Positions 42,170 through 49,140 of a DNA stretch of 49,140 bases are shown here, piece by piece (the stretch's first letter is position 1; the number at the start of each line of letters is the position of its first letter). Origin of the DNA: Rhodospirillales bacterium. Its GTDB lineage: Bacteria > Pseudomonadota > Alphaproteobacteria > Bin95. The notes beneath the pieces are model-generated. The model was not told where the DNA came from. It saw only the letters and a list, made by a program, of their open reading frames with translations, and made no database searches. Where the stretch lies: positions 1 to 49,140 of the forward strand of contig VMCJ01000031.1 in assembly GCA_008081395.1 (NCBI GenBank). The letters run 5' to 3'. Position numbers and translations under genes: made by a program.

Positions 42170-43984
42170 ATGGGAATCCCCTCTGCCGAAAAGACGCATC
42201 TCCTCTCTCGATACGATAGTTGGTCAAGCATACCAGCAATGGCAATGGACATGCTTCTAAGAGGCGGAAACAAACCGTTTTTGTGGTGGAAGCCCGATGG
42301 AAAAAGAGAATACGAACAATTTACCCATGCTCAAATTCGTGAGCTAATTTTATCTCTATCTCATGGGTTGATTGCAGCTGGCCTTAAACCCGGTGAACGT
42401 GTTGTTTTAGCATCTGAAAACCGCCCTGAATGGTTGATCTCGGATATTGCAATAATGCTTGCGGGAGGTGTTTCAGTACCGGCCTACGCTACTAATACCG
42501 AAAAAGACCATACTCATATAATCACGGACTCTGGAGCTGTTGGCTTAATCACATCAGGCGGAAAAGTGGCAGAGCAGGCCCTAGCAGCAGCAGCTGTATC
42601 AGACCAAGTTCGATTTACTATTGCATTCGACAGGAACAACCAGGATGCACAATTGTTAGCTGAAATTTGCGCACGACATAAAGAGAACATCGATCCCCCC
42701 TCTACTCTCAACAACATTCGCCGCAGCGACTTATCAAGTCTTATTTATACCTCAGGAACTGGAGGATCTCCTAAGGGAGTGATGTTGTCTCATCGGGCAA
42801 TTTTAGCAAACTGCAAGAGCGCTCTTGATTTGGTGTTTGACCTCGATGAGATAGATGATCTGCAGAATGAATGTTTTCTGAGCTTTCTGCCCCTTTCGCA
42901 TGCCTATGAACGAACGTGCGGCCAATTCTTCCCATTATCTGCCGGCTGCCAAATTTACTATGCTGAAGGATTAGACAAACTTGCTGCCAATCTTTTGGAA
43001 GCAAAACCAACAATTATGACTGCAGTTCCAAGACTATATGAAAGTTTACATGCACGTATCCTGCAAGGTCTAAAAAAAGAGTCCAAACTAAAACAAAGGC
43101 TATTCCAACGAGCAGTGCACCTAGGCCGAAAAAAAGTTGAAAATTTACCTCTAAGCATCCTCGAGAAAATAGAGAACTTTTTTCTTAACAAGCTTGTCAG
43201 AAAAAAGGTCCAAGGGCGTTTTGGCGGAAAATTGAAAGCGTTAATTTCTGGTGGTGCGCCATTAAATTATGATGTCGGCATATTTTTTGCCGGCTTAGGC
43301 CTTCGTTTATTGCAAGGTTATGGTCAAACAGAAGCGGCGCCGGTTATTTCCTGCAATAGGCCAGGCAATTTAAATCTGGAAACAGTTGGACCGAAGCTTT
43401 TGGGAGTTGAATTAAAATTAGCGTCAGATGGAGAAATACTAGTAGCAGGCGACCTACTAATGGATGGCTACTGGAACCGACCGGCTGAGACAGCGGAAAC
43501 TATCAAAGATGGGTGGCTATATACAGGAGACATTGGGGAATTTGACGAGCTAGATCGCCTGAAAATCACTGATCGGAAGAAGGATCTAATTGTAAATGCA
43601 GGCGGAGATAACATCTCCCCCCAACGTGTAGAAGGTGTGTTAACTCTTCATGAGGCGATTGATCAAGCCATGGTCTTTGGAGATAAAAAACCGCATTTGG
43701 TTGCTTTGATTAACCCAGCAAAGGATTTTGCAGAACTCTGGGCAGAATCTAACGGTGTTAGTCGAGATATTTTGTTAGCTAATGACAAATTCCGGCAAGT
43801 AATTTCAGAGGCAGTTGATGAGGCCAACATGCAATTATCGCCGATAGAACGCATTCGACGCTTTATTTTGGTGAATGAAGCATTCACGATCGAAAATGGC
43901 CTTTTAACTCCAACTATGAAGATCCGAAGGCGTTTCATCACAGATCTTTACAGGGAACAGCTGGAATCCCTATATCCTCGATAA
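42170..43984 (+). CDS. Long-chain acyl-CoA synthetase (AMP-binding)
   Basis: Adenylate-forming ligase of 604 residues, the size of the FadD15/eukaryotic ACSL branch. The A3 motif is YTSGTGGSPKGVMLSH (about 192-207); A5 LLQGYGQTEAAPV; A7 YTGDIGEFDELDRLKITDRKKDLIV; A8 and the GGDNISPQRVE segment follow. The lysine of the C-terminal domain is in the MKIRRRF region near the end. Activates long-chain fatty acids to CoA esters for beta-oxidation or lipid synthesis. The ATG at 42170 has GAGGA eight bases upstream; an in-frame TTG at 42152 overlaps that site and is rejected. It stands alone, followed by a 181-bp gap before the protease gene in which I see no gene. Confidence 0.92.
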   Translation: MGIPSAEKTHLLSRYDSWSSIPAMAMDMLLRGGNKPFLWWKPDGKREYEQFTHAQIRELILSLSHGLIAAGLKPGERVVLASENRPEWLISDIAIMLAGGVSVPAYATNTEKDHTHIITDSGAVGLITSGGKVAEQALAAAAVSDQVRFTIAFDRNNQDAQLLAEICARHKENIDPPSTLNNIRRSDLSSLIYTSGTGGSPKGVMLSHRAILANCKSALDLVFDLDEIDDLQNECFLSFLPLSHAYERTCGQFFPLSAGCQIYYAEGLDKLAANLLEAKPTIMTAVPRLYESLHARILQGLKKESKLKQRLFQRAVHLGRKKVENLPLSILEKIENFFLNKLVRKKVQGRFGGKLKALISGGAPLNYDVGIFFAGLGLRLLQGYGQTEAAPVISCNRPGNLNLETVGPKLLGVELKLASDGEILVAGDLLMDGYWNRPAETAETIKDGWLYTGDIGEFDELDRLKITDRKKDLIVNAGGDNISPQRVEGVLTLHEAIDQAMVFGDKKPHLVALINPAKDFAELWAESNGVSRDILLANDKFRQVISEAVDEANMQLSPIERIRRFILVNEAFTIENGLLTPTMKIRRRFITDLYREQLESLYPR

Positions 43985-44165
43985 TTGGCCACCATGACAC
44001 CAAGGAAAATTTAGGTTGAAAACTATCTTGTGTGTTACCCTCTCGAACACGGAGTTAATAGGATTCAGCCAAAACGAGGTTTAATTTCTCTTGGATGCTG
44101 GCCTACTAAACTCCAATAACGTCATTTTTCTTATTGACCCTAGATTTGAGTAGACGCAAACCAAT

Positions 44166-45581
44166 ATGGGATTGTTGTTCAAAACTTGCTTAATCACCGC
44201 AGTTATCGCGCTTGACTTCGTAAGTACGGTAGCTTCAGCCGAAACTCGGTCAGTTCCGTCAACTCAGGCGGAAGTTCAGCTGTCATTTGCTCCTTTAGTC
44301 CAGCGTGTTGCACCCGCCGTGGTAAACATATTTACGCGGACTATCGTGAGAGAGCGACGTATTTCGCCGCTATTCAACGATCCTTTCTTTAGGCAATTTT
44401 TTGGTGACCGTTTACCGGGCGGTCGTACAAGAGAACGCGAAGAGAGCTCTCTTGGTTCCGGCGTTATTGTTGATGGGAGTGGCATTATCGTCACCAATCG
44501 ACATGTCATTGAAGGAGCTGATCAAATACGCGTGGTTCTGAATGATCGACGTGAATTTGAAGCAGAAGTCCTGCAAGAGGACGAAAGATCAGACTTAGCT
44601 GTACTCAGGATAAATACAGAGGGCTCAACAATACCGTCTGCGATTCTTGCTCCAGAAGACACAATCCAAGTTGGAGACCTTGTAATAGCGATTGGAAATC
44701 CCTTCGGCGTTGGGCAGACAGTTACAAGTGGAATTGTTTCTGCTCTTGCCCGTTCGCGCCGCGGGCTAACAGATTTTGGTGTTTTTATTCAGACTGATGC
44801 TGCCATTAACCCAGGTAATTCTGGGGGTGCTTTAGTAGACATGCGGGGTCGCGTTGTCGGAGTGAACACGGCAATTTACTCAAAATCTGGAGGAAGCCTT
44901 GGGATTGGCTTTGCCATTCCTTCCAGCTTAGTAACTCGTATGGTCCAAGCCGCCAAAGATGGAGGGCGCATTGTTCGTCCTTGGCTTGGAGCCCATGGCC
45001 AAGAAGTAACTGCCGAAATTGGCGAGGCCATTGGACTATCACCACCACGTGGAGTTTTGATCGACTCTTTAAGTGAAGGCGGTTCTTTAATGAAGGCCGG
45101 TTTAAAACAGGGCGATGTGGTGCTAGCGGTTGACGGCAAACCTATTGAAGACCCTCTGGAGTTGCGTTTCAGAGTTTCAACTAAACCAATTGGCAGCAGT
45201 GTAGAATTTGACTTTTGGCGAGCAGGCGAGACCCTCCATACTAAAGTGAGACTTGAGGCTCCGCCAGAAGACCCTCCTCGAAATATAACTGTCATTCAAG
45301 AAGGTTCTCCCATTGATGGAGCCGAAGTGGCAAATTTATCACCCGCAATCAAAGAAGAGTTTAACCTCAGCATTCGTGGAGGTGGCGTCGTGGTCTTGCG
45401 GCTTCTTAGCCGTGGATTTGCCCGAAGGCTTGGCCTCCGTCAGGGAGATGTAATCACATCGATCAATGGTCAAGATATTCGTCGCGTGCAGGACCTAATT
45501 ACCTCAGCAAAAACTCGTCCAAGAACATGGAAGATAGTTATTCTAAGAGGAGGGAGACAAATCTCTCTGGAGGTTGGTTAG
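44166..45581 (+). CDS. Deg/HtrA-type serine protease
   Basis: Periplasmic quality-control protease of the Do (DegP/DegQ) family, 471 residues. A signal peptide (MGLLFKTCLITAVIALDFVSTVASA) is followed by the trypsin-like domain with catalytic His113 (TNRHVIEG), Asp143 (ERSDLAVLRI) and Ser219 (NPGNSGGALVD). Two PDZ domains follow: about 270-360 (GVLIDSLSEGGSLMKAGLKQGDVVLAVDG) and about 385-470 (GVVVLRLLSRGFARRLGLRQGDVITSING). The segment RISPLFNDPFFRQFFGDRLPGG, the LA loop region of Do proteases, is present but short. First gene of a rightward block with rarA, crcB, the pseudouridine synthase, HAD and ATP12. Whether it is DegP or DegQ cannot be decided. Confidence 0.94.
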   Translation: MGLLFKTCLITAVIALDFVSTVASAETRSVPSTQAEVQLSFAPLVQRVAPAVVNIFTRTIVRERRISPLFNDPFFRQFFGDRLPGGRTREREESSLGSGVIVDGSGIIVTNRHVIEGADQIRVVLNDRREFEAEVLQEDERSDLAVLRINTEGSTIPSAILAPEDTIQVGDLVIAIGNPFGVGQTVTSGIVSALARSRRGLTDFGVFIQTDAAINPGNSGGALVDMRGRVVGVNTAIYSKSGGSLGIGFAIPSSLVTRMVQAAKDGGRIVRPWLGAHGQEVTAEIGEAIGLSPPRGVLIDSLSEGGSLMKAGLKQGDVVLAVDGKPIEDPLELRFRVSTKPIGSSVEFDFWRAGETLHTKVRLEAPPEDPPRNITVIQEGSPIDGAEVANLSPAIKEEFNLSIRGGGVVVLRLLSRGFARRLGLRQGDVITSINGQDIRRVQDLITSAKTRPRTWKIVILRGGRQISLEVG

Positions 45582-45584
45582 GTC

Positions 45585-46898
45585 GTGTCTAATCTCTTCG
45601 AAGCTGCCGGAATAGCTGGAGCAAGCACAAAACCACTTGCAGAACGACTAAGACCTAAATCCTTATCCGAGGTCGTTGGTCAGGATGACTTATTGGGGGA
45701 GAACGCGCCTCTAACCAGAATGCTAAAAAATGGGAGATTAGCCTCTCTGATTTTTTGGGGGCCACCAGGTTGCGGAAAGACAACAATAGCTCGCTTACTC
45801 GCGGCAGAGACAGATCTTGAGTTTGTATCTCTTTCAGCTGTTTTTTCAGGTGTTGCTGACCTGAGAAAAGCTTTTGATGACGCCCGTAGTCGTAGAGAGT
45901 TAGGTCGTGGCACACTTTTATTTGTGGACGAAATACACCGATTTAATCGTTCCCAACAGGACGCTTTCTTACCTGTTGTGGAGGAAGGCATCGTTGTATT
46001 GGTCGGGGCAACCACAGAAAACCCATCATTCGAATTGAACGCAGCATTGCTCTCAAGATGCCAAGTCTTGGTATTATCGCGGCTCTCCGACAAAGCTTTG
46101 GAAACATTAATCTCAAAAGCAGAAGATGTTTCAAAATCTCCATTACCAATTGACACAAGCGCGCGAAAATCTTTGAAAGAATTAGCAGATGGCGATGGGC
46201 GTTACCTCCTCAACCTTGTTGAGGAACTGATTTACCTCCCAAGCACGCCAATACTGGATAGTGCTGACCTCAGTCGAGTGATACAAAAACGATCCCCTGT
46301 CTACGACAAAGCTCAAGAAAGCCATTACAATCTTATCTCAGCCTTGCATAAATCTATGCGAGGCTCAGACCCGGACGCTGCTCTGTATTGGCTGGCTCGT
46401 ATGTTATCTGGTGGCGAAGATCCAAAGTATATTGCTCGTCGCATAGCTAGATTTGCTGCAGAGGATATAGGCCTTGCAGACCCACAAGCTTTGCCTTTAG
46501 CGCTTGCAGCTTGGGAACATTACGAACGCCTTGGCTCACCGGAGGGAGAGTTAGCACTGGCTGAGGCCGCGGTTTATTTAGCTCTAGCCCCTAAATCGAA
46601 TGCGATATACACAGCCTTTAATGCTGCGATGCTAGCGGCCAAGGCTAACGGTTCACTGATGCCTCCTAAACATATATTAAATGCTCCTACAAAACTTCTA
46701 GAGGAGCTGGGTTACTCCGAGGGGTATGCCTACGACCACAACCAAGAGGAAGGTTTTTCGGGACAAAACTATTTCCCCGATGGAATGGAACGCGAAGTTT
46801 TCTATAAACCGGTAGAGCGTGGCTTCGAACGGGAGGCTATAAAGCGTCTCTCTTACTGGGCCAACCTCCGAGATAAAAGAAAAGATAAAGACAAGTGA
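45585..46898 (+). CDS. rarA: Replication-associated recombination protein A (MgsA/WRNIP1 family)
   Basis: AAA+ ATPase acting at stalled replication forks. In 437 residues: an N-terminal segment KPLAERLRPKSLSEVVGQDDLLG, Walker A GPPGCGKTT (59-67), Walker B LLFVDEIHRFN (about 109-119), sensor 1 GATTENPSF (about 141-149), and the tetramerisation domain with SALHKSMRGSDPDAALYWLARML and ending HNQEEGFSGQNYFPD. All family hallmarks are present. Translation starts at GTG 45585, three bases after the protease stop. Its stop overlaps the crcB GTG by four bases. The cluster order protease-rarA-crcB-pseudouridine synthase is common in alphaproteobacteria, which supports the assignment. Confidence 0.96.
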   Translation: MSNLFEAAGIAGASTKPLAERLRPKSLSEVVGQDDLLGENAPLTRMLKNGRLASLIFWGPPGCGKTTIARLLAAETDLEFVSLSAVFSGVADLRKAFDDARSRRELGRGTLLFVDEIHRFNRSQQDAFLPVVEEGIVVLVGATTENPSFELNAALLSRCQVLVLSRLSDKALETLISKAEDVSKSPLPIDTSARKSLKELADGDGRYLLNLVEELIYLPSTPILDSADLSRVIQKRSPVYDKAQESHYNLISALHKSMRGSDPDAALYWLARMLSGGEDPKYIARRIARFAAEDIGLADPQALPLALAAWEHYERLGSPEGELALAEAAVYLALAPKSNAIYTAFNAAMLAAKANGSLMPPKHILNAPTKLLEELGYSEGYAYDHNQEEGFSGQNYFPDGMEREVFYKPVERGFEREAIKRLSYWANLRDKRKDKDK

Positions 46899-47284
46899 AA
46901 GCTTTGCTGCTTGTAATGATAGGAGGAAGCCTAGGTGCGGGGCTACGATATGGTTTTAGTCTTGCTGCCTCAAAGATATTTGGGCTTGGTTTTCCATGGG
47001 GCACAATGCTTTGCAATTTGACGGGCTCTCTTCTAATGGGTGCATTAGTTGGGGCAGCTGCGATTGGATTAATCGGTGACAGCAAAGAAGCCGAGCAAAT
47101 TCGGTTACTCATTGGTGTTGGTGTGTTGGGTGGTTTTACCACTTTCTCCAGTTTTTCCCTTGAAGCCATAAGCCTCTGGCAAAGAGGCGAGACCATACAA
47201 TTTGCTATGTATATCTTTCTATCTGTGGCATTGGGCCTTACCGGTTTTGTAATTGGCGAAAAATTACTGCGGGGGCTTACGTGA
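46895..47284 (+). CDS. crcB: Fluoride efflux channel CrcB/Fluc
   Basis: Small four-helix dual-topology fluoride channel, 129 residues. GGSLGAGLRYG (helix 1), PWGTMLCNLTGSLLMG (helix 2, with the conserved Asn), and GVLGGFTTFSSFSLEAI (helix 3 with the Phe box and the Thr/Ser-rich break) are the Fluc signatures. Starts at GTG 46895, overlapping the rarA stop (GTGA). No fluoride riboswitch precedes it; it is embedded in the operon. One copy is present, so it would form a homodimer. Confidence 0.95.
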   Translation: MKALLLVMIGGSLGAGLRYGFSLAASKIFGLGFPWGTMLCNLTGSLLMGALVGAAAIGLIGDSKEAEQIRLLIGVGVLGGFTTFSSFSLEAISLWQRGETIQFAMYIFLSVALGLTGFVIGEKLLRGLT

Positions 47285-48279
47285 CTAGTGTCGAAAACAA
47301 GAGTGTATCGGCTGATGAAGATGGCCTTCGTCTAGATCGATGGTTTAAGAAACACTTTCCTAACTTGCCTCATGGCCGGCTGCAGAAGTTAACGAGAACG
47401 GGCCAAATTCGTGTCGATGGAAAGAGAGTAAAGACAGCTGATAGATTGTTATCAGGTCAGAATGTGCGTGTCCCCCCGATGGGGCTAGATACAAATGAAA
47501 TCAACCGAATTCCAAAGCCTAAAAAGATCACAGCTAATCCTGAAGATCTTGCGATGATACAAGCGAATATCATTTATGAAGATATCATGGCAGTTGCGAT
47601 CAATAAGCCATCTGGATTGGCTAGCCAGGGCGGTACTGGCACCTCAAGACATGTGGACGGGTTAATGGCTGCGCTAGCCGATGATCATGAGCGTCCCAAA
47701 CTAGTACATAGGTTGGATCGGGATACATCCGGGGTTTTGCTATTGGCTAAAACCAGTAAATCTGCAGCATCTCTGGCTAAATCTTTCAGAGACCGGTCAG
47801 CGAGAAAGGTATATTGGGCAATAATCGCCGGGGTACCCAAAGTGGAGCGTGGACGCATAGACCTGGCACTCAAAAAAGCGGGTTCTCGGGGTTCTGAGCG
47901 CATGGTCTGGGATGACCAAGAACATGGAGATAAAGCATCAACCGACTACGCCGTTCTAGAGAAGGCTGGCCGCTTTGCTAGTTTGGTAGCAATGATGCCC
48001 TTAACAGGTCGCACCCATCAGCTGAGAGCACACATGGCCGCAATTGGCCATCCTATATTGGGAGACGGGAAATATGGCGGTGAGAAGTCTATATTACCAG
48101 GGATGTCATTACCGCGCGGCATGCTTCTTCATGCGCGTAGTTTGGATCTACCCCACCCAAGTGGCAAAGGGCGTTTATTTATAGAGGCTGACCCGCCTAA
48201 AGCCTTCACTGAGGCTTTATTGACCTTTAATTTTAACCCATCCGAGCTGCGAGATCCTTTTATTGAGGCAGGTCGATGA
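47281..48279 (+). CDS. rluC: RluA-family 23S rRNA pseudouridine synthase (RluC-like)
   Basis: A 332-residue pseudouridine synthase. An N-terminal S4-type RNA-binding domain (RLDRWFKKHFPNLPHGRLQKL... RVDGKRVK, about 15-65) is followed by the catalytic domain with HRLDRDTSGVLLLAK; Asp146 in RLD is the nucleophile. LTGRTHQLRAHMAAIGHPILGD is the second RluA-family motif. S4 plus RluA domain and the gene neighbourhood fit RluC (positions 955, 2504 and 2580 in E. coli 23S rRNA), although RluD cannot be fully excluded from sequence alone. GTG start at 47281 overlaps the crcB stop; its own stop overlaps the HAD gene ATG. Confidence 0.9.
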   Translation: MTSVENKSVSADEDGLRLDRWFKKHFPNLPHGRLQKLTRTGQIRVDGKRVKTADRLLSGQNVRVPPMGLDTNEINRIPKPKKITANPEDLAMIQANIIYEDIMAVAINKPSGLASQGGTGTSRHVDGLMAALADDHERPKLVHRLDRDTSGVLLLAKTSKSAASLAKSFRDRSARKVYWAIIAGVPKVERGRIDLALKKAGSRGSERMVWDDQEHGDKASTDYAVLEKAGRFASLVAMMPLTGRTHQLRAHMAAIGHPILGDGKYGGEKSILPGMSLPRGMLLHARSLDLPHPSGKGRLFIEADPPKAFTEALLTFNFNPSELRDPFIEAGR

Positions 48280-48944
48280 CCTACCTTGCAGTGTTTGACT
48301 GCGATGGCACTCTCGTTGATAGCCAACGCCGCATAATTAGAGCGATGGAAATGGCATTCGAAGATCTAGGCCTATCGCCTCCTTCGGCTGCCGCTACCCG
48401 GCGTTCAGTTGGACTTGCTCTACCTAACGCAGTAGCTGCTGTAGCTCCTGAAGAAACTGATCCTGAACAACTTTTACAGCTCACCGATAACTTTCGTGAT
48501 TCTTATAGAAGTCTGCTAACAGATCCGGAATACGAGGAACCATTGTTTCCCGGGGCTGTAAATGCCCTAGACAAAATTGCAGAAGCTGGAATTCTTTTGG
48601 CAATCGCAACAGGTAAAGGCCGAAGAGGTCTCGAGCTCACGCTGGAGCGCCACAACCTCCGAGATCGCTTTGCAGGTTTAAAAACAGCAGACGATGGTCC
48701 AAGCAAGCCAAACCCGAAAATTCTTCTAGATGTTATGGCAGAACTAGGTGCCTCTGATGATTGTACGATAATGCTTGGAGATACGAGCCATGATATGGCA
48801 ATGGCGAGAACAGCGAGAGTTCCATCAATTGGTGTTGCCTGGGGCTACCACCCTCCAGAAGAATTAAAGATCTATGGCGCCGCCGAGATCATAAACTCAT
48901 ACGAGCAAGCTCCTTCGGCAGTGATTAAAATTTTGGGGTGCTGA
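48276..48944 (+). CDS. HAD-family phosphatase (Gph-like)
   Basis: A 222-residue HAD superfamily hydrolase. Motif I is FDCDGTLVDS (Asp8 nucleophile, Asp10 acid), motif II is IATGKGRRG (about 108-116), motif III the lysine of SKPNPKILLD (about 143-152), and motif IV MLGDTSHDMAMA (about 166-177). A helical cap domain lies between motif I and II. The layout matches phosphoglycolate phosphatase-like enzymes. The substrate is not certain. ATG overlaps the upstream stop by four bases and the ATP12 gene starts three bases after its stop, so the block is a tightly packed operon. Confidence 0.9.
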   Translation: MTYLAVFDCDGTLVDSQRRIIRAMEMAFEDLGLSPPSAAATRRSVGLALPNAVAAVAPEETDPEQLLQLTDNFRDSYRSLLTDPEYEEPLFPGAVNALDKIAEAGILLAIATGKGRRGLELTLERHNLRDRFAGLKTADDGPSKPNPKILLDVMAELGASDDCTIMLGDTSHDMAMARTARVPSIGVAWGYHPPEELKIYGAAEIINSYEQAPSAVIKILGC

Positions 48945-48946
48945 GG

Positions 48947-49140
48947 ATGAAACGTTTTTACAAATCTGCCTCTACTCACCTGAGCGATGAAGAGTACGAG
49001 GTACACCTCGACGGCAAACCAGTGCGCACTCCAAACCGAAATTTACTAAAATTCCCAACATTAGCTTTGGCAGAGGCTTCGGCGTCAGAATGGAACGGAC
49101 AAGCTGAGAAACTTGAAATTACCGAAATGCCCATGACGGC
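48947..49140 (+). CDS. ATP12-family F1-ATPase assembly chaperone (partial)
   Basis: Only the first 64 residues are visible; the gene runs off the right edge. MKRFYKSASTHLSDEEYEVH, then DGKPVRTPNRN, and ALAEASASEWNGQAEKLE match the N-terminal pattern of ATP12-like chaperones, which bind the F1 alpha subunit in mitochondria and alphaproteobacteria. The ATG follows the HAD stop by two bases with GAGG overlapping it. Placement after rarA-crcB-pseudouridine synthase-HAD is the usual alphaproteobacterial order, which raises confidence in the family call. Confidence 0.87.
   Translation, partial: MKRFYKSASTHLSDEEYEVHLDGKPVRTPNRNLLKFPTLALAEASASEWNGQAEKLEITEMPMT

Overview
This window looks like a chromosomal segment of an alphaproteobacterium, probably an uncultivated marine or otherwise oligotrophic lineage. 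The evidence is indirect. It has a glnD start of the proteobacterial type, an alphaproteobacterial-type bL32, a CIRCE-controlled groESL, an adrenodoxin-type ferredoxin paired with a thioredoxin-reductase-like FNR, and the block Deg protease - rarA - crcB - RluA-family synthase - HAD phosphatase - ATP12, whose last member is an F1-ATPase chaperone shared by alphaproteobacteria and mitochondria. Base composition is moderate in genes, with one 180-bp intergenic stretch of about 91% A+T. I see no insertion sequences, prophage, CRISPR array, rRNA or complete tRNA gene.

Layout. 1-1134: start of glnD (leftward, cut by the window edge), divergent from a two-repeat alpha/beta-barrel-like protein. 1177-6812 (leftward): a tripartite tricarboxylate transporter (tctB-tctA-tctC) with its own terminator, followed by an acyl-CoA dehydrogenase and a family III CoA-transferase, i.e. 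uptake, CoA activation and oxidation of an organic acid. 7099-13354 (leftward): a 53-residue GatC/AtzG-like protein, an amidase, a divergent shikimate-dehydrogenase-like enzyme, a luciferase-like flavin oxidoreductase and polA, tightly packed. 13504-16893 (rightward): (2S)-methylsuccinyl-CoA dehydrogenase (mcd), rpmF, an FNR and a ferredoxin. 16940-21252: a second luciferase-like enzyme, dinB with an N-terminal zinc-knuckle-like extension, an aldo/keto reductase and an orphan ATP-grasp ligase. 21359-23612: groES-groEL with terminator, promoter and CIRCE.

23801-30125 holds a third luciferase-like enzyme overlapping a methylmalonyl-CoA-epimerase-type gene, a TPR protein, a cupin, a methyltransferase (leftward), and an acyl-CoA synthetase coupled to a threonine-synthase-like PLP enzyme. 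30098-36570 (leftward) holds an M81/MlrC-like peptidase, a 3-hydroxyacyl-CoA dehydrogenase and an M20 peptidase in a packed cassette, then two half-size permease genes, gpmA and an SDR without the catalytic tyrosine. 36664-42020 holds a second CoA-transferase, a SnoaL-like protein, an ABM-domain protein, a small helical protein, and a MoxR ATPase / CoxE-like VWA pair behind a small exported protein. 42170-49140 (rightward) holds a long-chain acyl-CoA synthetase and the conserved housekeeping block listed above.

Taken together the region is rich in CoA-thioester chemistry (two acyl-CoA dehydrogenases, two CoA-transferases, two acyl-CoA synthetases, a hydroxyacyl-CoA dehydrogenase, an epimerase) and in amide/peptide hydrolases, which fits a heterotroph scavenging carboxylates and peptides. 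Mcd and the epimerase suggest the ethylmalonyl-CoA pathway for C2 assimilation. The most unusual items are the split, cysteine-free ArsP/YraQ-like permease, the tiny amidase-partner gene, the peptidase/CoA cassette, the MoxR-VWA pair and the extremely AT-rich gap.
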